DNA of 64,000 bases. Origin: Carallia brachiata (Eukaryota > Streptophyta > Magnoliopsida > Malpighiales > Rhizophoraceae). This document shows, one piece after another, positions 1-12,109 of this stretch. How positions within the stretch are numbered: position 1 is the stretch's first letter; each line of letters starts with the position of its first letter. The stretch covers positions 8,055,084 to 8,119,083 of the forward strand of contig JADCRB010000001.1 in NCBI GenBank assembly GCA_021464245.1, given 5' to 3'. A model generated the notes under the pieces. The model was given only the letters and a program-made list of their open reading frames with translations, was not told the DNA's origin and did no database searches. The position numbers were made by a program, and so were the translations under genes.

Positions 1-3000
1 GGCGGACATGGGGTGATTTGGAAACTGGCTTATGACAAAGGTGTCTTCGAGTGGTTTTATGATCATGGAAGGAAAGGAGCAACTGTCCGACAAGTCAGGT
101 TAGTTATCTCTAGCATAATCTTTGGTTTTTTGGCTTGTGAAGATCAAAGTTTGAGCCTTAAATGAATCTGGTGACTGTGCAGCAATGTTGTAGCTGCCAC
201 AGACTTAACACTTTTGGCACTGGCAGGAATTGGTCTACGCCACAGAAAGGTAGGTCAGGTTGGGAAAACTGATTTTGTTCCACCATCTCTCACCAGCCCC
301 TCTCTCTCCATCGCCCTCCATCATGAGGATGTGCTGTGTATGCTATACTTTCTCTCTCTGGCTTAATGATCTTAATGCCATGGAAAGAGCATTCCTTGTA
401 ATTAAAGTCCTCTTTGAAAGCAAAAGAACAAGCCTAATTTGTAATTTTTCAAGTTTAATTGTTTTATTGAAAGATGAAATTATTGGTAGGGTATTAAGTC
501 TAGCTCTTGAACGGAGTCAAGTTGCACTTATCACTGGGAAATCATCTCTGGCTTATGATGACAGTGAACTCCTTACTCTCTTTTTACTTGTGAATTGCAC
601 GTGTAACAGAAGCTGGGCTTTGCATCTTGTAAGCGTAACTCTGGGGCTACTGAAGGAATCAATGTCCTTATCGAGAAGAAAAATCTTGATGGAAAGTGGG
701 CTTATGGTTTGTCATGCATTGAGTACACTGAGTTTGATAAGTTTGGAATTCCAAGTGGACCTCTTTCTTCCAATGGGTATGCAAAGAGCCTTGAATGATG
801 CTCGTTGTCGTGATTTAACCTCCAAATGTTACACATACATGAAGAGCTTGACACTGCACTGCCTTGTCACCGCCTATCTAATCACCAACCTTATTCTTCT
901 TGTGAAGTTCGCATTCAGAGTTCCCTGCCAACACAAATATTCTTTATGTGGATCTGCCTTCTGTGGAAGCAGTTGCATCAAGTAATAACGAAAAAAGTTT
1001 ACCGGGCATGGTCCTAAATACAAAGAAGCCAATTGTGTATGTTGACCACTCTGGTAACTGCCACAGGTACATACCTTTCTACCCAAGATGCGGTTGATAT
1101 GGAATTACTTCGTATGTGTCTCCTTCAATGCATCCATAACTATGTTTCATGTTATGGATACTGTTCTTATTGCTAGCATGTCCTTTTCTACACAGTCGTG
1201 ATTTCTCACCTCCTACTATTCTCACACAAGTTACTACGCTTTCATGCATGTCTCTAACTAGATTAATAAATAATGTGTGAATCTTCCTTTTACTCATTGT
1301 GCACCTCAAAATTTACCTGGGAATTCTATCGTATACTTTCTTTAGATCAATAAAACAGTGTAGATCAAGCTCCTTTTAGTGACATTTTTCCATCAACATT
1401 CTTGGGAGCAAAATAGCTTATGTCCTTAATCTGTCTGACATAAACCCAAATTTATAGTCTGAAATTGAGACAATCGTTTGCAAGTGTTGTTCGGTTATCC
1501 CTTCCCACAAGTTCATATTGTAACTTATTAGTTTGATGTCACGATAGTTAGAGTATTATGGGATGCCTGCCATATTCTTATAAATTGAAACAAATGTGCT
1601 CATCCTACATTCTACAAAATTTGATAATTAGGTTGAATAACAAAACCTGAGAATTAGGCTTTAATCTCTTTCTTTTTCTTTGCTTAGGCATGATTTTTAT
1701 TGCTCAATAATCTTATATTGAGCTGATATAGCTTTGAAAGATTTATGTTTCTGTAAATATATAGTACCTATTGTGTTTGGAGAATATGTACCCAAATTCA
1801 TCAAATATGCACCCAAATTCACTTAAGTGTTTGACGTCTCACCTCAATTTGGATAACTATTACTTTTTCATGCCATTGCATCCATTACGATATTGCATTT
1901 CACTTGTAGTGTCTCTGGTGGCCGGCTTGAGTGTACAATGCAAAATATTGCTGATAATTTTTCAAATACCTATTTATCGAGATGTTACCACAGACTAGAA
2001 GGTATGAAATTGCATCCTACTTTTCTGCCTTAAATGTTTGACATGTCATATTCATTGCATGTCACACGCTTTTTCAAAGATTAGCCATTCTTATTTTTGT
2101 TTTGTTTGTAAAAAATTTCCTTGGGAAATATATTCACAGAAGAGCTAGATACCTTTATTGTATATAATGAACGGAGAAGGGTTACATCATCCGCTAAGAG
2201 GAAGAGAAGGCATTCAGAGAGTTCTTTGCACCAGGTTATAATTTATGATTTTGCCTGGATTTTAATACGACATTAATGTTTTCGCTTCAAATTTCGAGAG
2301 TTCAACTATTTTTGAATATTCAAGGCTGTGTTTTTTTAAATCTCTTATTTTCTACTTCTTTTCACTTGGTTTATGTGATCTATATATCCTTTCTTTCTCT
2401 GTGGGAGGCATTTCCCTTTGAGAAGATACTTTATAACAAATACATTATAGCAACATTGGCACAGTTCTTAATATTCTTCTCTATTTTCATTATACCCTCG
2501 GTTATGTGCAGACTCCTGATGGTTCATTGTTAGATATCCTACGCAATTCTTATGATCTTCTTTCCCATTGTGAGATTGAACTTCCCGAGGTATTCTCTTG
2601 AATCCTATGTGGTATTAAGCCCAAATTTGTTCGATGCAAAGGACCCTTAATATTATATCTGATTGTTGAGTTTACTAGCATATATTTCATTGCAACCTTC
2701 TGCATATACATTGATGGTCTTGCTTTCGTCATCTACATAGATTGGCGGTAACGATAAATATGTTAACTCTGGACCACCGTATCTGATCCTTCTGCATCCT
2801 GCTCTTGGCCCTCTTTGGGAGGTTACGAGACAAAAGGTAATTTTCCTGTTGTTGGTGCTAAATTCATGATTTGGCTGGTTGTTGCTTCTCACAATTTCAT
2901 TGTTGATATTATGTGATGCTAGTTACTAGTTGTGGTCTGTCTACAATCTTTGGTAGGCTTGTCTGTTGAATAAGTGCTTATTATATGCCGTTTTGCAAGC

Positions 3001-5208
3001 TTTGAAGTTACACCATCACACCAAAGCCTTGGTGTTTATACATTACTTGTGCCTGTATCCACTGTCTTCTACAAACAGAAGGAATGCCTCTCAATTCCTT
3101 TAATTTTTCCCTTTTTAGTTCTGAGGATGACTCTTTGAACATGCCAGTTCCCAGCAAGCTGACAATTTGTGTTTGTAACATATGCTTTCTTCCTTTCAGT
3201 TTCATGGAGGATCCATTTCTGAGGGCTCTGAACTGCAAATTGAAGTTGCTGAATTTCTGTGGAGGAATGTTCAGGTTATGATATTGATTGGTAATTAAGT
3301 TAAGCATGTGATTTATGACTTCACTTCCTATCCTTACCCGGATTTTCTGTTTCCAGCTTGATGGAAGCTTGATTATTGTTGCTGATAATGTTATGGGCTC
3401 AACCACAATTGATGATACTGGTGAACCTATAATGCAGTATGGCTACAGGTAGGATTTTGTTCCTAATTTGACGTATGGTAGCAATCAAATTTGCATGTTC
3501 ATGTGAGCCTTTTTCTGCCCAGGTGTGGAAGATGTAAACTGCAAGATGTCACAGTTTTGAACAAAGGCATTGACTGGGGTTTTGTTGACAATATATATTG
3601 GAAGCATGATGTTCGGAGGTTTGAGGCATTAAAGGTCATACTTCATGGAAATGCTGAATTTGAGGCCAACAAGGTTGTCTTGCAGGTTAGATTGATGTGA
3701 CAACATTATCCCATCTTATATGTGGTCATTGAATTCTGTGACTATGATGAAAGTCATAACATGTATGCTCACCAAAGAAAATTTTTGCAAGTGTGCAACA
3801 AGTTTTTCTTCATAATAAGATCTCATTTCTTCAACATGGATGTCCATATAATGCAAGAAACTGTAGCCAAATCATCTCGATGTTAGTGTCACTTGTTTTT
3901 AGAGGATGGTAGAGGTCCAAATGTCAGAAATTTCCCTGAACCTTAATCAAGTGGCTCTAAAACGTAAATTAGAAAAATATTTGGAAGTACAGCAAGAGCT
4001 CCTACATAGAAAGTTGAATCCTTGATGTGAGCCTGATGTATAGCTAGTACTTCTTTCTATGAATTAAGGATAATGATTCGTACATCTGACCCTTTCTGGA
4101 CAGGCTGGTACATTGAGATGCCCTTTCTTTTTCTGGACATTGTCCAGTAAATTCCAGATTTTTTTTATCCACATAATTGCTAATGGCTTCCAATATTTAA
4201 GCACAGGGCCTATCAATAATAGTTACTCCACTGGAACTTGATTGGAACTTGGTTGACTTTTAACTGTCTTCCAAATTCTTTCGCTCACTCGCCAACATTT
4301 TAGCAGCTCCTTTTTAATATCCCTTTGTTTCCCCCATTCCATGATGAGCAGGGAAATCATACATTTGAAGTTCCAGATGGCTACAAAATGAAGGTCACAT
4401 CTGGAGATTCAGGTATGTACTTTTCATAGCCTATATCTTGCATGATTGTTTAGTTGAAAATTTTGGAATCACTGAATGTACACGCAGGTGGAAGCATCCA
4501 TGCACATGTTCATACGCATTATGTGTATTATGTTCATTGTCTTAATTGCTTTGGACAATTGAAATGCTTCTAGATGCTCAATTGCCTTTGCCTGGATGAA
4601 ACATGGGATTTTGGACCTTAGACATCTAGCTTGTGTTGTACGTACAATGAGATATCTTTCTTTCTTTTTTTTTTTTTCTTTTAATATGATTTCAGGGTTT
4701 TAAGTTCATGCATAAGCATTTACCCTATTAGGGAGCAAATCTTAGATCAACCGGATCTATCATGGACCCTTGGTCACCATGAGGTGGCACAAATGGTTTG
4801 CGAAGGGATCTCCTGTGGACCTGCCTGGTCCACCCTAGAATTTAAGAGTCTGGAACAAATTGGAGAAACCGATACCCTATTAGGGAGCAAATCTTAGATG
4901 AACTGGATCTATCACGGACCCTTGGTCACCATGAGGCGGCACAAATGTTTTGCGAAGAGATCACCTGTGGACCTGCCTGGTCCACCCTAGAATTTAAGAG
5001 TCTGGAACAAATTGGAGAAACAGACACTATATTATGTTCTTTGTCAGTCAGACACTTGAAATTCAAATCATTCATACTCAGTCTTGTTGAAACAGGTTTT
5101 GAAATCCAGCTCAACCCCATAGAATCCAGTAAGGTGGATAGCGGAACCTGGTACTGGAACTACACGGTGGATGGTGCCCACATTCTTTTGGAACTCGTAG
5201 AAATGTAA
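1..5208 (+). CDS. UGP3: UTP-glucose-1-phosphate uridylyltransferase 3, chloroplastic (3' part)
   Basis: In this family the enzyme makes UDP-glucose from UTP and glucose-1-phosphate in the plastid stroma, feeding sulfolipid synthesis. The 5' end lies left of the window. Spliced exons: 1-98, 183-249, 610-776, about 919-1066, 1910-2001, 2140-2234, 2512-2589, 2741-2836, 3200-3274, 3357-3448, 3523-3685, 4352-4412 and 5096-5208 (TAA stop). All have GT-AG borders and consistent phase except the 776/919 junction, which does not join in frame. That points to a 1-bp indel or a different donor, for example a GT at 754. Blocks matching my recollection of Arabidopsis UGP3 (At3g56040) include [47 protein letters not shown] and the C-terminal SGTWYWNY. 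A polyadenylation-like AATGAAAT lies near 5466. The family call is firm; the exon 3/4 border is not. Confidence 0.9.
4721..5024. repeat. 152-bp tandem duplication in the last UGP3 intron
   Basis: Two direct copies, 4721-4872 and 4873-5024, differ at only a handful of bases (for example GATCAACCGG against GATGAACTGG). Both lie in the intron between 4412 and 5096. The second copy is open in the frame of the terminal exon, so read-through would extend the coding frame upstream, but the normal acceptor at 5095 splices cleanly. The unit shows no terminal inverted repeats or A-tail. Confidence 0.85.
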
Positions 5209-5229
5209 AAGTATCGAGTATCCTCAATC

Positions 5230-7217
5230 TCGGTCCAGGTGAACAGTAGTTCACATATGGAGGAAAGAGCGATCACCATATAGCATAGGCCTGTTGACTG
5301 GTCGAACATAAGTTCAGCCATCCCATCTTAGGATTTTCTGTGTAGAGATATATTCAATTAGAGCCGTGTATAACAACCAATACACGATCCCGCTAGCTGT
5401 TGTAATTTTCCCGCGTTTTTCTGGTTGGAGGTGTCACATAATTCCCGTTTATAGACAGTGAATTAATGAAATAGCAAAAACTACACTAGCATTTTATTTC
5501 TTGCATTCCCTTTCTATCAGCAATGGCCGACTTCATTTTACCCAGTCAAAGTCGTTAACATATTAAATTAGAGATTAATGAGTAAACAAGAACCGATTAT
5601 TTATTCTTTTTTCTTTTCAACCTAATCCAAGAACAAAATTTTCTATCAGAAAAAAGTAGAAACAATTATCATAAATAATTGGTTAGATTTTTTTTTCTCT
5701 CTCCCTCATTGTTGCTCGGCTTAAATCTAAGTCAGAAATTCATTTGAGTGGTCCATAATTACATTATAAATTTAGATTTATCCAATGGAAACTTCCTATC
5801 TACATGTCCAATCAGTAAATTCCACAAATGAATCTGCTAAAATATTTTGCTTAGCCTTGGAATTCATTTTGTATATATGATTCCCTTAATGTATGTGGCA
5901 CCTCTAAGTTAATATTTAAGAAAGACAATGTCTTTTCCTATTAACTTCGTCGATCGATAATATAATTATACTTGGTTCTTTTCATTGGATGAGCATGATG
6001 AATTCCTATAGCTCTTTTTTTTTTGGGAAAAAAATTATGTAAACCAAGTATGTTTGGTATCAGTCAACTAACGTTCAAATTTTCACAAGAAAAATAATGT
6101 TTTGTTTCCAGAAAAATCACAGTAAAAAAAAAAGAAGAAAAAAAAAGCTTAAAGAGGAAGAATGGAATACTTTGGTAATAAAATGTCAACTTGGCTACAA
6201 AATGTACTTTTATGTTCAAAATTTTGTTTCAACTATAATTTCACGTTTTCAGCAAAATTGGAATGGTCTATTTAAATGAGAACGAAATAGATTTATATAC
6301 CTATATAAATTGGGAAATTGAGAGAAAACTCAATTGGCTTCAGCCTCCACATGACAACTTAATTTTGACCAAAAATAATAAACATTATTAATTTAAATAG
6401 TAAAATTATTTTAAATTGTTAAAAATTTTTAGTTTTATCTGACTAATTAGTGCACAACTAAATAAGATGTTTATTTGAGGGCTTTCCATCTTTTTCTGTC
6501 TTTGCCTCCTCTCTCGCTGCCTCCTCACAGGCACACACTATTGCATTCCTTTGCTTCGTTTGCTTATTTTTCTTGCATACATTTAACACTTTTAATTCTT
6601 TATTTGTCTTTCAAGTTAATCATTGTTTTTTATTGTTCTTTTAAGATTATATTACATACTGACAAGAAATATTTTTCTCCTCATCCTCTTACAACTAAAA
6701 TTAATCTGAGCTATGTAGCGTGTTTGCGATTGCGATTACAATTTATAAACATGCACTATAATCCAAACTTAAGTTTGGAACCTGTACTATTTAAACATGA
6801 AAAAGCACAACACAACTTTATTCATTTTATAACAAAAATACTCATTAGAGTAATTACAATTTTTAAGACAAAAATATAAATTAAAAAATTATTGTGAAAA
6901 CTAGAGCTGATATGATTGTTTTCTTATTTATTTTTTTTTCATATAATGATAATTATATATTTAACTATAACTTGTCAAATCATTTGTACAAGAATATATT
7001 GACAAATAATAATTTCTTTTAAAATCATTATCCAGCATACTAATTATTTCATTCAGTTTACATAATATTTCTTATGTTTTCATCTACGGCAAGTTTTTAT
7101 GATTATTACCAATAGTCAATTATATTTATTGATACTAACTTTTTTTGGGGGGTTAATATTGATAGCAACTTCGATAATCTTTAGTTTATAACAATAAAAT
7201 TTAAGGCAATGTCTAAC
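5230..7217. other. AT-rich intergenic spacer
   Basis: The UGP3 3' UTR occupies roughly the first 250 bases. The rest is AT-rich with A- and T-runs (such as about 6013 and 6124). The open frames at 6097-6279 and 6475-6879 have no recognisable domain and biased low-complexity composition. I see no gene here. Confidence 0.6.
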
Positions 7218-7229
7218 AAAGTCATAGTT

Positions 7230-7348
7230 ATTGTTGTCATAAGCTTGTAGCTCAGAGTTCGAATATTTGATTTCTGTAACTGCTTCTCTCCTTCTAACTA
7301 ATTAGTTTAGGTTTAAAAAATCTCAAAAAAAAAAAAACAAGAAAAAAA
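7230..7348 (+). mobile_element. short SINE-like retroposon with 12-bp target duplication
   Basis: A degenerate tRNA-like head (TAGCTC followed by AGTTCGAATA, resembling Pol III A and B boxes) is followed by a CTCTCCTTCTAACTAATTAG body and a tail of A-runs. The 12-mer AAAGTCATAGTT occurs directly before (7218-7229) and directly after (7349-7360) the unit, as expected for a target-site duplication. A related 3' body and tail occur at 18365-18415, so at least two copies of the family are present. Confidence 0.6.
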
Positions 7349-7528
7349 AAAGTCATAGTTGTGATTGCTTTTGTGTTTGATACTAACCAGGTCTGAAAGC
7401 CCATTACTGTCACATTTCCTTGACAGCTTGACTCACCTTGGTTGACCCAACTCGTCTAGGCTATGTGAACAAGTATCAAGCAATAAGCACCAATACCGGC
7501 CCTTAGCTTGTTTGGATTGGCTTTGGGC

Positions 7529-8326
7529 CTAATTCCACAGGTCAAGGGTTGGAGCGTTGGTGAGAAAGAGATGAAGAGTCAAAAAAAACAAAAAAAAAAA
7601 GAAAGAGATGAAGAGAAGAAAAAAAAAAAAAAAGAAGAAGAGAGAAGAGAAAAGATCAAAAAAAAAAAAAAAAAGGCAGCATAGCAATAAGCAGTAATAG
7701 ACACATAACTAATGATTCGGGAATTACCCGTTCTTTCAATTCTTTTTTTTTTTTTAACAAAAGCAAATAAATTTATTAGATAAAACAGCACCATATACAC
7801 AAAGGGTCAACTTAACCCACACAACCTACAATAGTAAAGTAGGAACATATAAAAAATGTCACTTTATCATACAATCCTAGCCCACCACCAACCAAAACCC
7901 CAAGACTACAGTTAACCAAACAAGTCAAGACTGAAAATAGTCTAATTCCACAGGTCAAGGGTTGGAGCGTTGGTGAGAAAGAGATGAAGAGAAGAAAAAA
8001 AAAAAAAGAGAAGAAGAGAAAAGAGAAAAGATCGAAAAAAAAAAACAAAACAAAAGGGCAGCATAGCAATAAGCAGTAATAGACACATAATTAGTAATTC
8101 GGGAATTACCTGTTCTTCTAAATCTTTTTTTTTTTGAATATAAACAAATAACTTTATTAAATAAAACAGCACCATATACACAGAAGGTCAGCTCAACCCA
8201 CACAGCCTACAATAGTAAAGCAAGAACATACAAAAAAGGTCACTTTATCATACAATCTTAGCCCACCACCGACCAAAACCCCAGATTACATTACAGTTAA
8301 CCAAACAAGTCAAGACTAAAAACAGT
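7529..8326. repeat. about 413-bp tandem duplication containing an A/G-rich microsatellite and a retroposon tail
   Basis: Copies start at 7529 and 7942 with the same CTAATTCCACAGGTCAAGG and run in register for about 385-413 bp. Each holds an imperfect A-rich/GAAGAG microsatellite and then a T-run followed by the reverse complement of a retroposon 3' end. The second copy continues into the GC-rich retroposon body beyond 8326, so the duplication followed insertion of that element. The 70-85 codon minus-strand frames here are translated microsatellite (poly-Phe/Leu/Ser). Confidence 0.8.
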
Positions 8327-8980
8327 CCTGGGCCTAAAGCCGAAGAAGAAATAAGCATGCTGGTTCAAGGGTCAAAACCCTAAAGCCCAACCACATCATA
8401 ACTAGAAACCAAGTTCCCCATCATACACAAGCTGGCGACACCGACGACCGAGAACAGCGAGACCTGAAGGGGCAGACGGCGGTCGGACAACAGCACAAAG
8501 CTGGAGACACGCGAGAGGTTGCCAAATCGCCACATAAGGGCGTTGAAATGGACCAGGTTGCAGTGAAACTAGAGATGAAGCAATAGAGGACGACCAAATG
8601 CCGGTGACCACGACCTGGAGCAGAGCAGGTGTCGGAACAGCTGTATAAGGCCACTCTCAACACAAAAGAGATCACCTCCCCTCCTTCCCCCAACCTATCG
8701 AAGTGAAGGGGAGAGGCAGAGGAATCGACCAAGTACCCCTGAAATAGAACCTGGAAACTCCTAGATGAAGCTTCACTGAGACACATCCATAGACCACAAA
8801 CGAGGCAACAACAAACACCAAACACACAAAAGTGATACCAGCTTCACCAAGGAGGTAGCAAACACTAGCAACAATGCCGGAAAGGAAAGCAGACAGCCAA
8901 ACACAGCCGGCGCACGATAACGTGCCATGGCATACAATTGTCGCTGCAAAGAAAAGCAAAATTCTTTTTCTATATATGAG
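8119..8980 (-). mobile_element. GC-rich non-LTR retroposon fragment, no coding capacity
   Basis: Read on the minus strand, this starts near 8980, is clearly richer in GC than its surroundings, and ends with an AATAAAG-type signal and a poly(A) tract (T-run at about 8126-8135 on +). Imperfect 14-bp flanks, ATTACCTGTTCTTC at 8105 and ATTACCTCTTCTCC at 8981, are a plausible decayed target duplication. The minus-strand frames of 70-134 codons show no domain. The 3' end resembles plant L1-type LINE 3' UTRs, so it is probably a non-autonomous derivative. Confidence 0.55.
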
Positions 8981-9585
8981 ATTACCTCTTCTCCCAATTT
9001 GATAAGAAAAAAAAAAAGTACATTCGGTTAGAACTCAAGCACTTGATATTACCTCCAACAATGTGTGCATTAGGTTAAGGCAATTCAACTCATACTAGTC
9101 TCTTGATGAGTCATATCTTATTAAAATTATTGGAGACAAAAGTTAACTATACCGAAATTATTTGATTCAACTTATTTGAAATTCAATTTAACTCAACTTA
9201 TCATTGACTTAAATCATAACACGAACATTTAAAATAAAAATATCCCGAAAGTCAAATAATATGAAATTTAATAGACCAAAAATTTGATTAATTTGAATAA
9301 AAAAAAACTTGAAATTAAAATAACTCAAATTTAAAAATGTAAAATTTAATATATTTAATCCTTGATGAACATGGAATCTCATGGATTTGAAATTGATAAA
9401 CTTGAATTCAATGAACTGGAGAACTTATATACCCAAGACTCCAAATCTAAGACACAATATACTGATGCTCTAAAATATTTGAAATTCGAATATTTTGACA
9501 TCCGAATTAGCTCAACACAAATCTAGCCTAGCTTGTTCGTTCCAACGTCTAATTAAAACTCACCAGCTAGAGTCTTTCCTCGTGC

Positions 9586-9629
9586 TATAAATAAGAGGGT
9601 TTTCCCATGATCCCAAGTCTCTCTTTCTC

Positions 9630-9669
<40 letters not shown>
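9586..9669 (+). promoter_or_regulatory. orphan core-promoter-like segment: TATA box plus CT and GA tracts
   Basis: CTATAAATAAG at about 9586 is followed by a CT-rich stretch near 9615-9632 and a (GA)n run at 9634-9669, a layout common at plant transcription starts. No recognisable plus-strand gene follows: the next feature is the minus-strand U-box gene ending at 9938. It may be a relic promoter, a transposon end or chance. Confidence 0.3.
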
Positions 9670-9672
<3 letters not shown>

Positions 9673-9937
9673 CATCTAAGCAGGAGAGAGACGCGCACTA
9701 AACATAACAAAATGTCACATAACAAATTTTATTATTACAATCAAACAGTAGAAAGTAATCTATTTTTCTATGAAATATAATATACAAATAAGTTATTTTT
9801 CTCCAAATAAACAGACCATAACAAAAATTCTATATGTATAATTGTAGTCATTGACAAGAACTTACAGTAAAATTGCACAGAGTATGATTGATAATAATTA
9901 TTTCGACAAATTTACACTCTCTCCCTGCGGGAATTAT

Positions 9938-12001
9938 TTACTTGCAGCACCTATTGAGCAATCTGAGCAGGGCATCGGCTTTTCTCCTGGTTTTCAAAGA
10001 CCCATCATTGGACAAGCTTTGAAGAGACGGAATGCTCCATGGATTCACCAGCAGACGTCTGGCAACCTCCTCTCCTCCATCTCTGCACAGCCCCAGCAAA
10101 AGGGTTATAGAGTTTTCCTTTCCTTTTGCAGATCCAAATCTCAATACATCAATGAGAAGAGGCACCAAAACCCTACTCTTCCTGATCTCTTCAAGCCCTT
10201 CAGTGCAGCCCAAAAGTATAGACAACACTGCCAATGCATCATCCATTATGCCTGCCTTGTCATCCATTAAAAGTTCAATTAGCAGAGGAACTGCTCCTGC
10301 AGTCACAATGCTTATTTTGTTTGCATTGTAGACAGCAAGATTGAATAGTGCACTTGCTGCATCCCTTTTTCCAACTGTTGTGCCTTCTCTAAGCAGCCCA
10401 ACCAAAGCCGGTATCGCTCTGGGATGTGCTCCGATTGTCACTTTACATTCGTTCACTATTGTCAAGCTAAAAACTGCTGCTGCTGCATTTTCTCTTGCCT
10501 CCATGGTTTTCCCTGATTCCAGGACTGTAACTATGCTGTCAATTGCACCTGCTGCCATTATTAACACCTTGTTGTTCCCAAATATGGAAAGGTTAAGTAA
10601 GGCTGTGACAGCATTTTCCTGAATTATTGGATCACTGGACCTTAGCAACGTTACCAGAAATGGTATGGCTCCTGCCTCTGCTATTATTCTGCGATTGTCC
10701 ATGCTGGTTTTCACTAAAAGCCTCAGCTCATATGCTGCCTGCCTCTGGATTTCGAGGGACCCCATTGCCAGCTTACCGACCAAAAATTCAGCCGTCCTTC
10801 TAACTGCATCCACGACATCTTTTGTTGCAGAAATGTGATCTATAGCATTCTCACATAACTTTCTTGTGCTGGCGCTTGATGAAGATGAACCGTCTGGTAG
10901 AGGAACATTGTTCTCTTCACACCATTGACGCATTAGACTCTTTAGCGCATAATTTGGTATTAGGGCCATGTGAATTAGTCTCTGCCCACTCTTCGGACAC
11001 GTGTGATGGCCGGAGTTGATCCATTGAGCAATCGAGTTTCGATCATACGTGTGACCGGATGCCACTATGACAGGGTCTTTCATCAAGTCAAGGGAGATTG
11101 GACAGCGGAATTCATCAGGAATATTCGGAATTATTGACTGAGATGAAGAAGAAGAAGAAGAAGAGGAGATTTCTTGATTTCGATTCCCGGTTGCAGACTG
11201 TTGCTTCATGTCTTCTTTGATGATATTTTCACTTTCTTGATCCGTGAAAACCTTGGATTTGGAATACGCCACAAGGGATATCAGATTGTTTATATTAGAA
11301 ACCGCGATTAGTCCTCCTGTGCCTGCCTGCTTCTGCGCTTCTGCCTCAAGCTTTGAAATTTCTTCTTCATAATCCAATTGACTTCTCAATCCAATGCTTC
11401 TCAAAATTTCTTCCATCTTGCCAAAATCAACTAACCCCTTGTTCTTGCTCTTATTCTCGTCATTGCAGGCCATCATTTGAATAAGCTCTTCTCTTTTCTG
11501 AAGTTCTCGAGGGTCAACAAACAAATCTACCTTCTTCGTTTGCTTGTGTAAAAGCTCAACTTGTTCTCTTGTATCAGCAGTCAAATTAAGCAAACTCAAA
11601 GGCAAAATATCGAGTGCCCTCCCCATCTCTTTCATGAGCACATAAAACTGATTCGATACGAACTCTGTCTGAATAAGACCCCAAAGAAAGCTACCATCTT
11701 TGCAGGCTTGAATCAGAATCTTGACTCTTCGGATGACGGAGAAAAGCTCAGTTAGACACAGGATGCAAGATGGAGGAAGAGGGCTCTTTGCTTCTTGTAT
11801 ATCTTCAAACAAAGAAGAAAGAAGCCTGATCCTCCTTATCATAGTTGAAATGTTCCTAAACTGCAAAGAAGGAATTTTTTCCATTGAAGCAACTTCATTG
11901 GATACATGAACCAGTGACTCCAGCAAAGACCCAGTTGGCAAAAAGCCTGAATGGATCATGACTGGAGGAAGAGCTACTATATCATCCATCATCTTCTTCA
12001 C
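9938..12001 (-). CDS. U-box domain E3 ubiquitin ligase with ARM repeats (PUB16/17 type)
   Basis: An intact intronless 687-residue protein. Residues about 20-245 form the helical plant U-box N-terminal domain. A serine run (279-289) precedes the U-box at about 295-368 (FRCPISLDLMKDPV, GHTYDRNSIAQWI, TCPKSGQ), which binds the E2. Armadillo-type repeats fill about 400-685, with typical AEAGAIPFLV, QENAVTALLNLS and ENAAAAVFSL signatures, and would bind substrate. Length and layout fit the UND-U-box-ARM class. Individual PUB numbers cannot be assigned safely; PUB16/17 are the closest I recall, and those act in cell death and defence signalling in some species. Several Met codons cluster at the start (1, 4, 5), and the first was kept. 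No frame disruption is seen. The + strand carries a 15-G run 93 bp upstream of the start. Confidence 0.92.
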   Translation of the reverse strand: MKKMMDDIVALPPVMIHSGFLPTGSLLESLVHVSNEVASMEKIPSLQFRNISTMIRRIRLLSSLFEDIQEAKSPLPPSCILCLTELFSVIRRVKILIQACKDGSFLWGLIQTEFVSNQFYVLMKEMGRALDILPLSLLNLTADTREQVELLHKQTKKVDLFVDPRELQKREELIQMMACNDENKSKNKGLVDFGKMEEILRSIGLRSQLDYEEEISKLEAEAQKQAGTGGLIAVSNINNLISLVAYSKSKVFTDQESENIIKEDMKQQSATGNRNQEISSSSSSSSSQSIIPNIPDEFRCPISLDLMKDPVIVASGHTYDRNSIAQWINSGHHTCPKSGQRLIHMALIPNYALKSLMRQWCEENNVPLPDGSSSSSASTRKLCENAIDHISATKDVVDAVRRTAEFLVGKLAMGSLEIQRQAAYELRLLVKTSMDNRRIIAEAGAIPFLVTLLRSSDPIIQENAVTALLNLSIFGNNKVLIMAAGAIDSIVTVLESGKTMEARENAAAAVFSLTIVNECKVTIGAHPRAIPALVGLLREGTTVGKRDAASALFNLAVYNANKISIVTAGAVPLLIELLMDDKAGIMDDALAVLSILLGCTEGLEEIRKSRVLVPLLIDVLRFGSAKGKENSITLLLGLCRDGGEEVARRLLVNPWSIPSLQSLSNDGSLKTRRKADALLRLLNRCCK

Positions 12002-12093
12002 TGTTTATGACTTAATTGTTTAACTCCTCATTGTCAGATTATCAAGCAAAGTTTCCATTAGGAGGAATCAGAAAAATTACCTAGAAGGGAGAA

Positions 12094-12108
12094 GGGGGGG
12101 GGGGGGGG
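12094..12108. repeat. 15-base G homopolymer upstream of the U-box gene
   Basis: An uninterrupted G15 on the plus strand lies about 93 bp upstream of the U-box ATG, so it is C-rich in the sense strand and G-rich in the template strand. It lies in the probable 5' UTR or core promoter. Its exact length may be an assembly estimate. Confidence 0.8.
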
Positions 12109-12109
12109 C

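Noticed and set aside
7579..8203. minus-strand poly-Phe/Ser frames
   Set aside because: Translations of A-rich microsatellite in the tandem duplication.
8421..8997. overlapping minus-strand frames of 69-134 codons, Cys/Ser/Phe-rich
   Set aside because: Non-coding body of a retroposon; several frames are open simultaneously and none has a domain.
9851..10622. plus-strand frames opposite the U-box gene
   Set aside because: Shadows of the intact minus-strand coding sequence.
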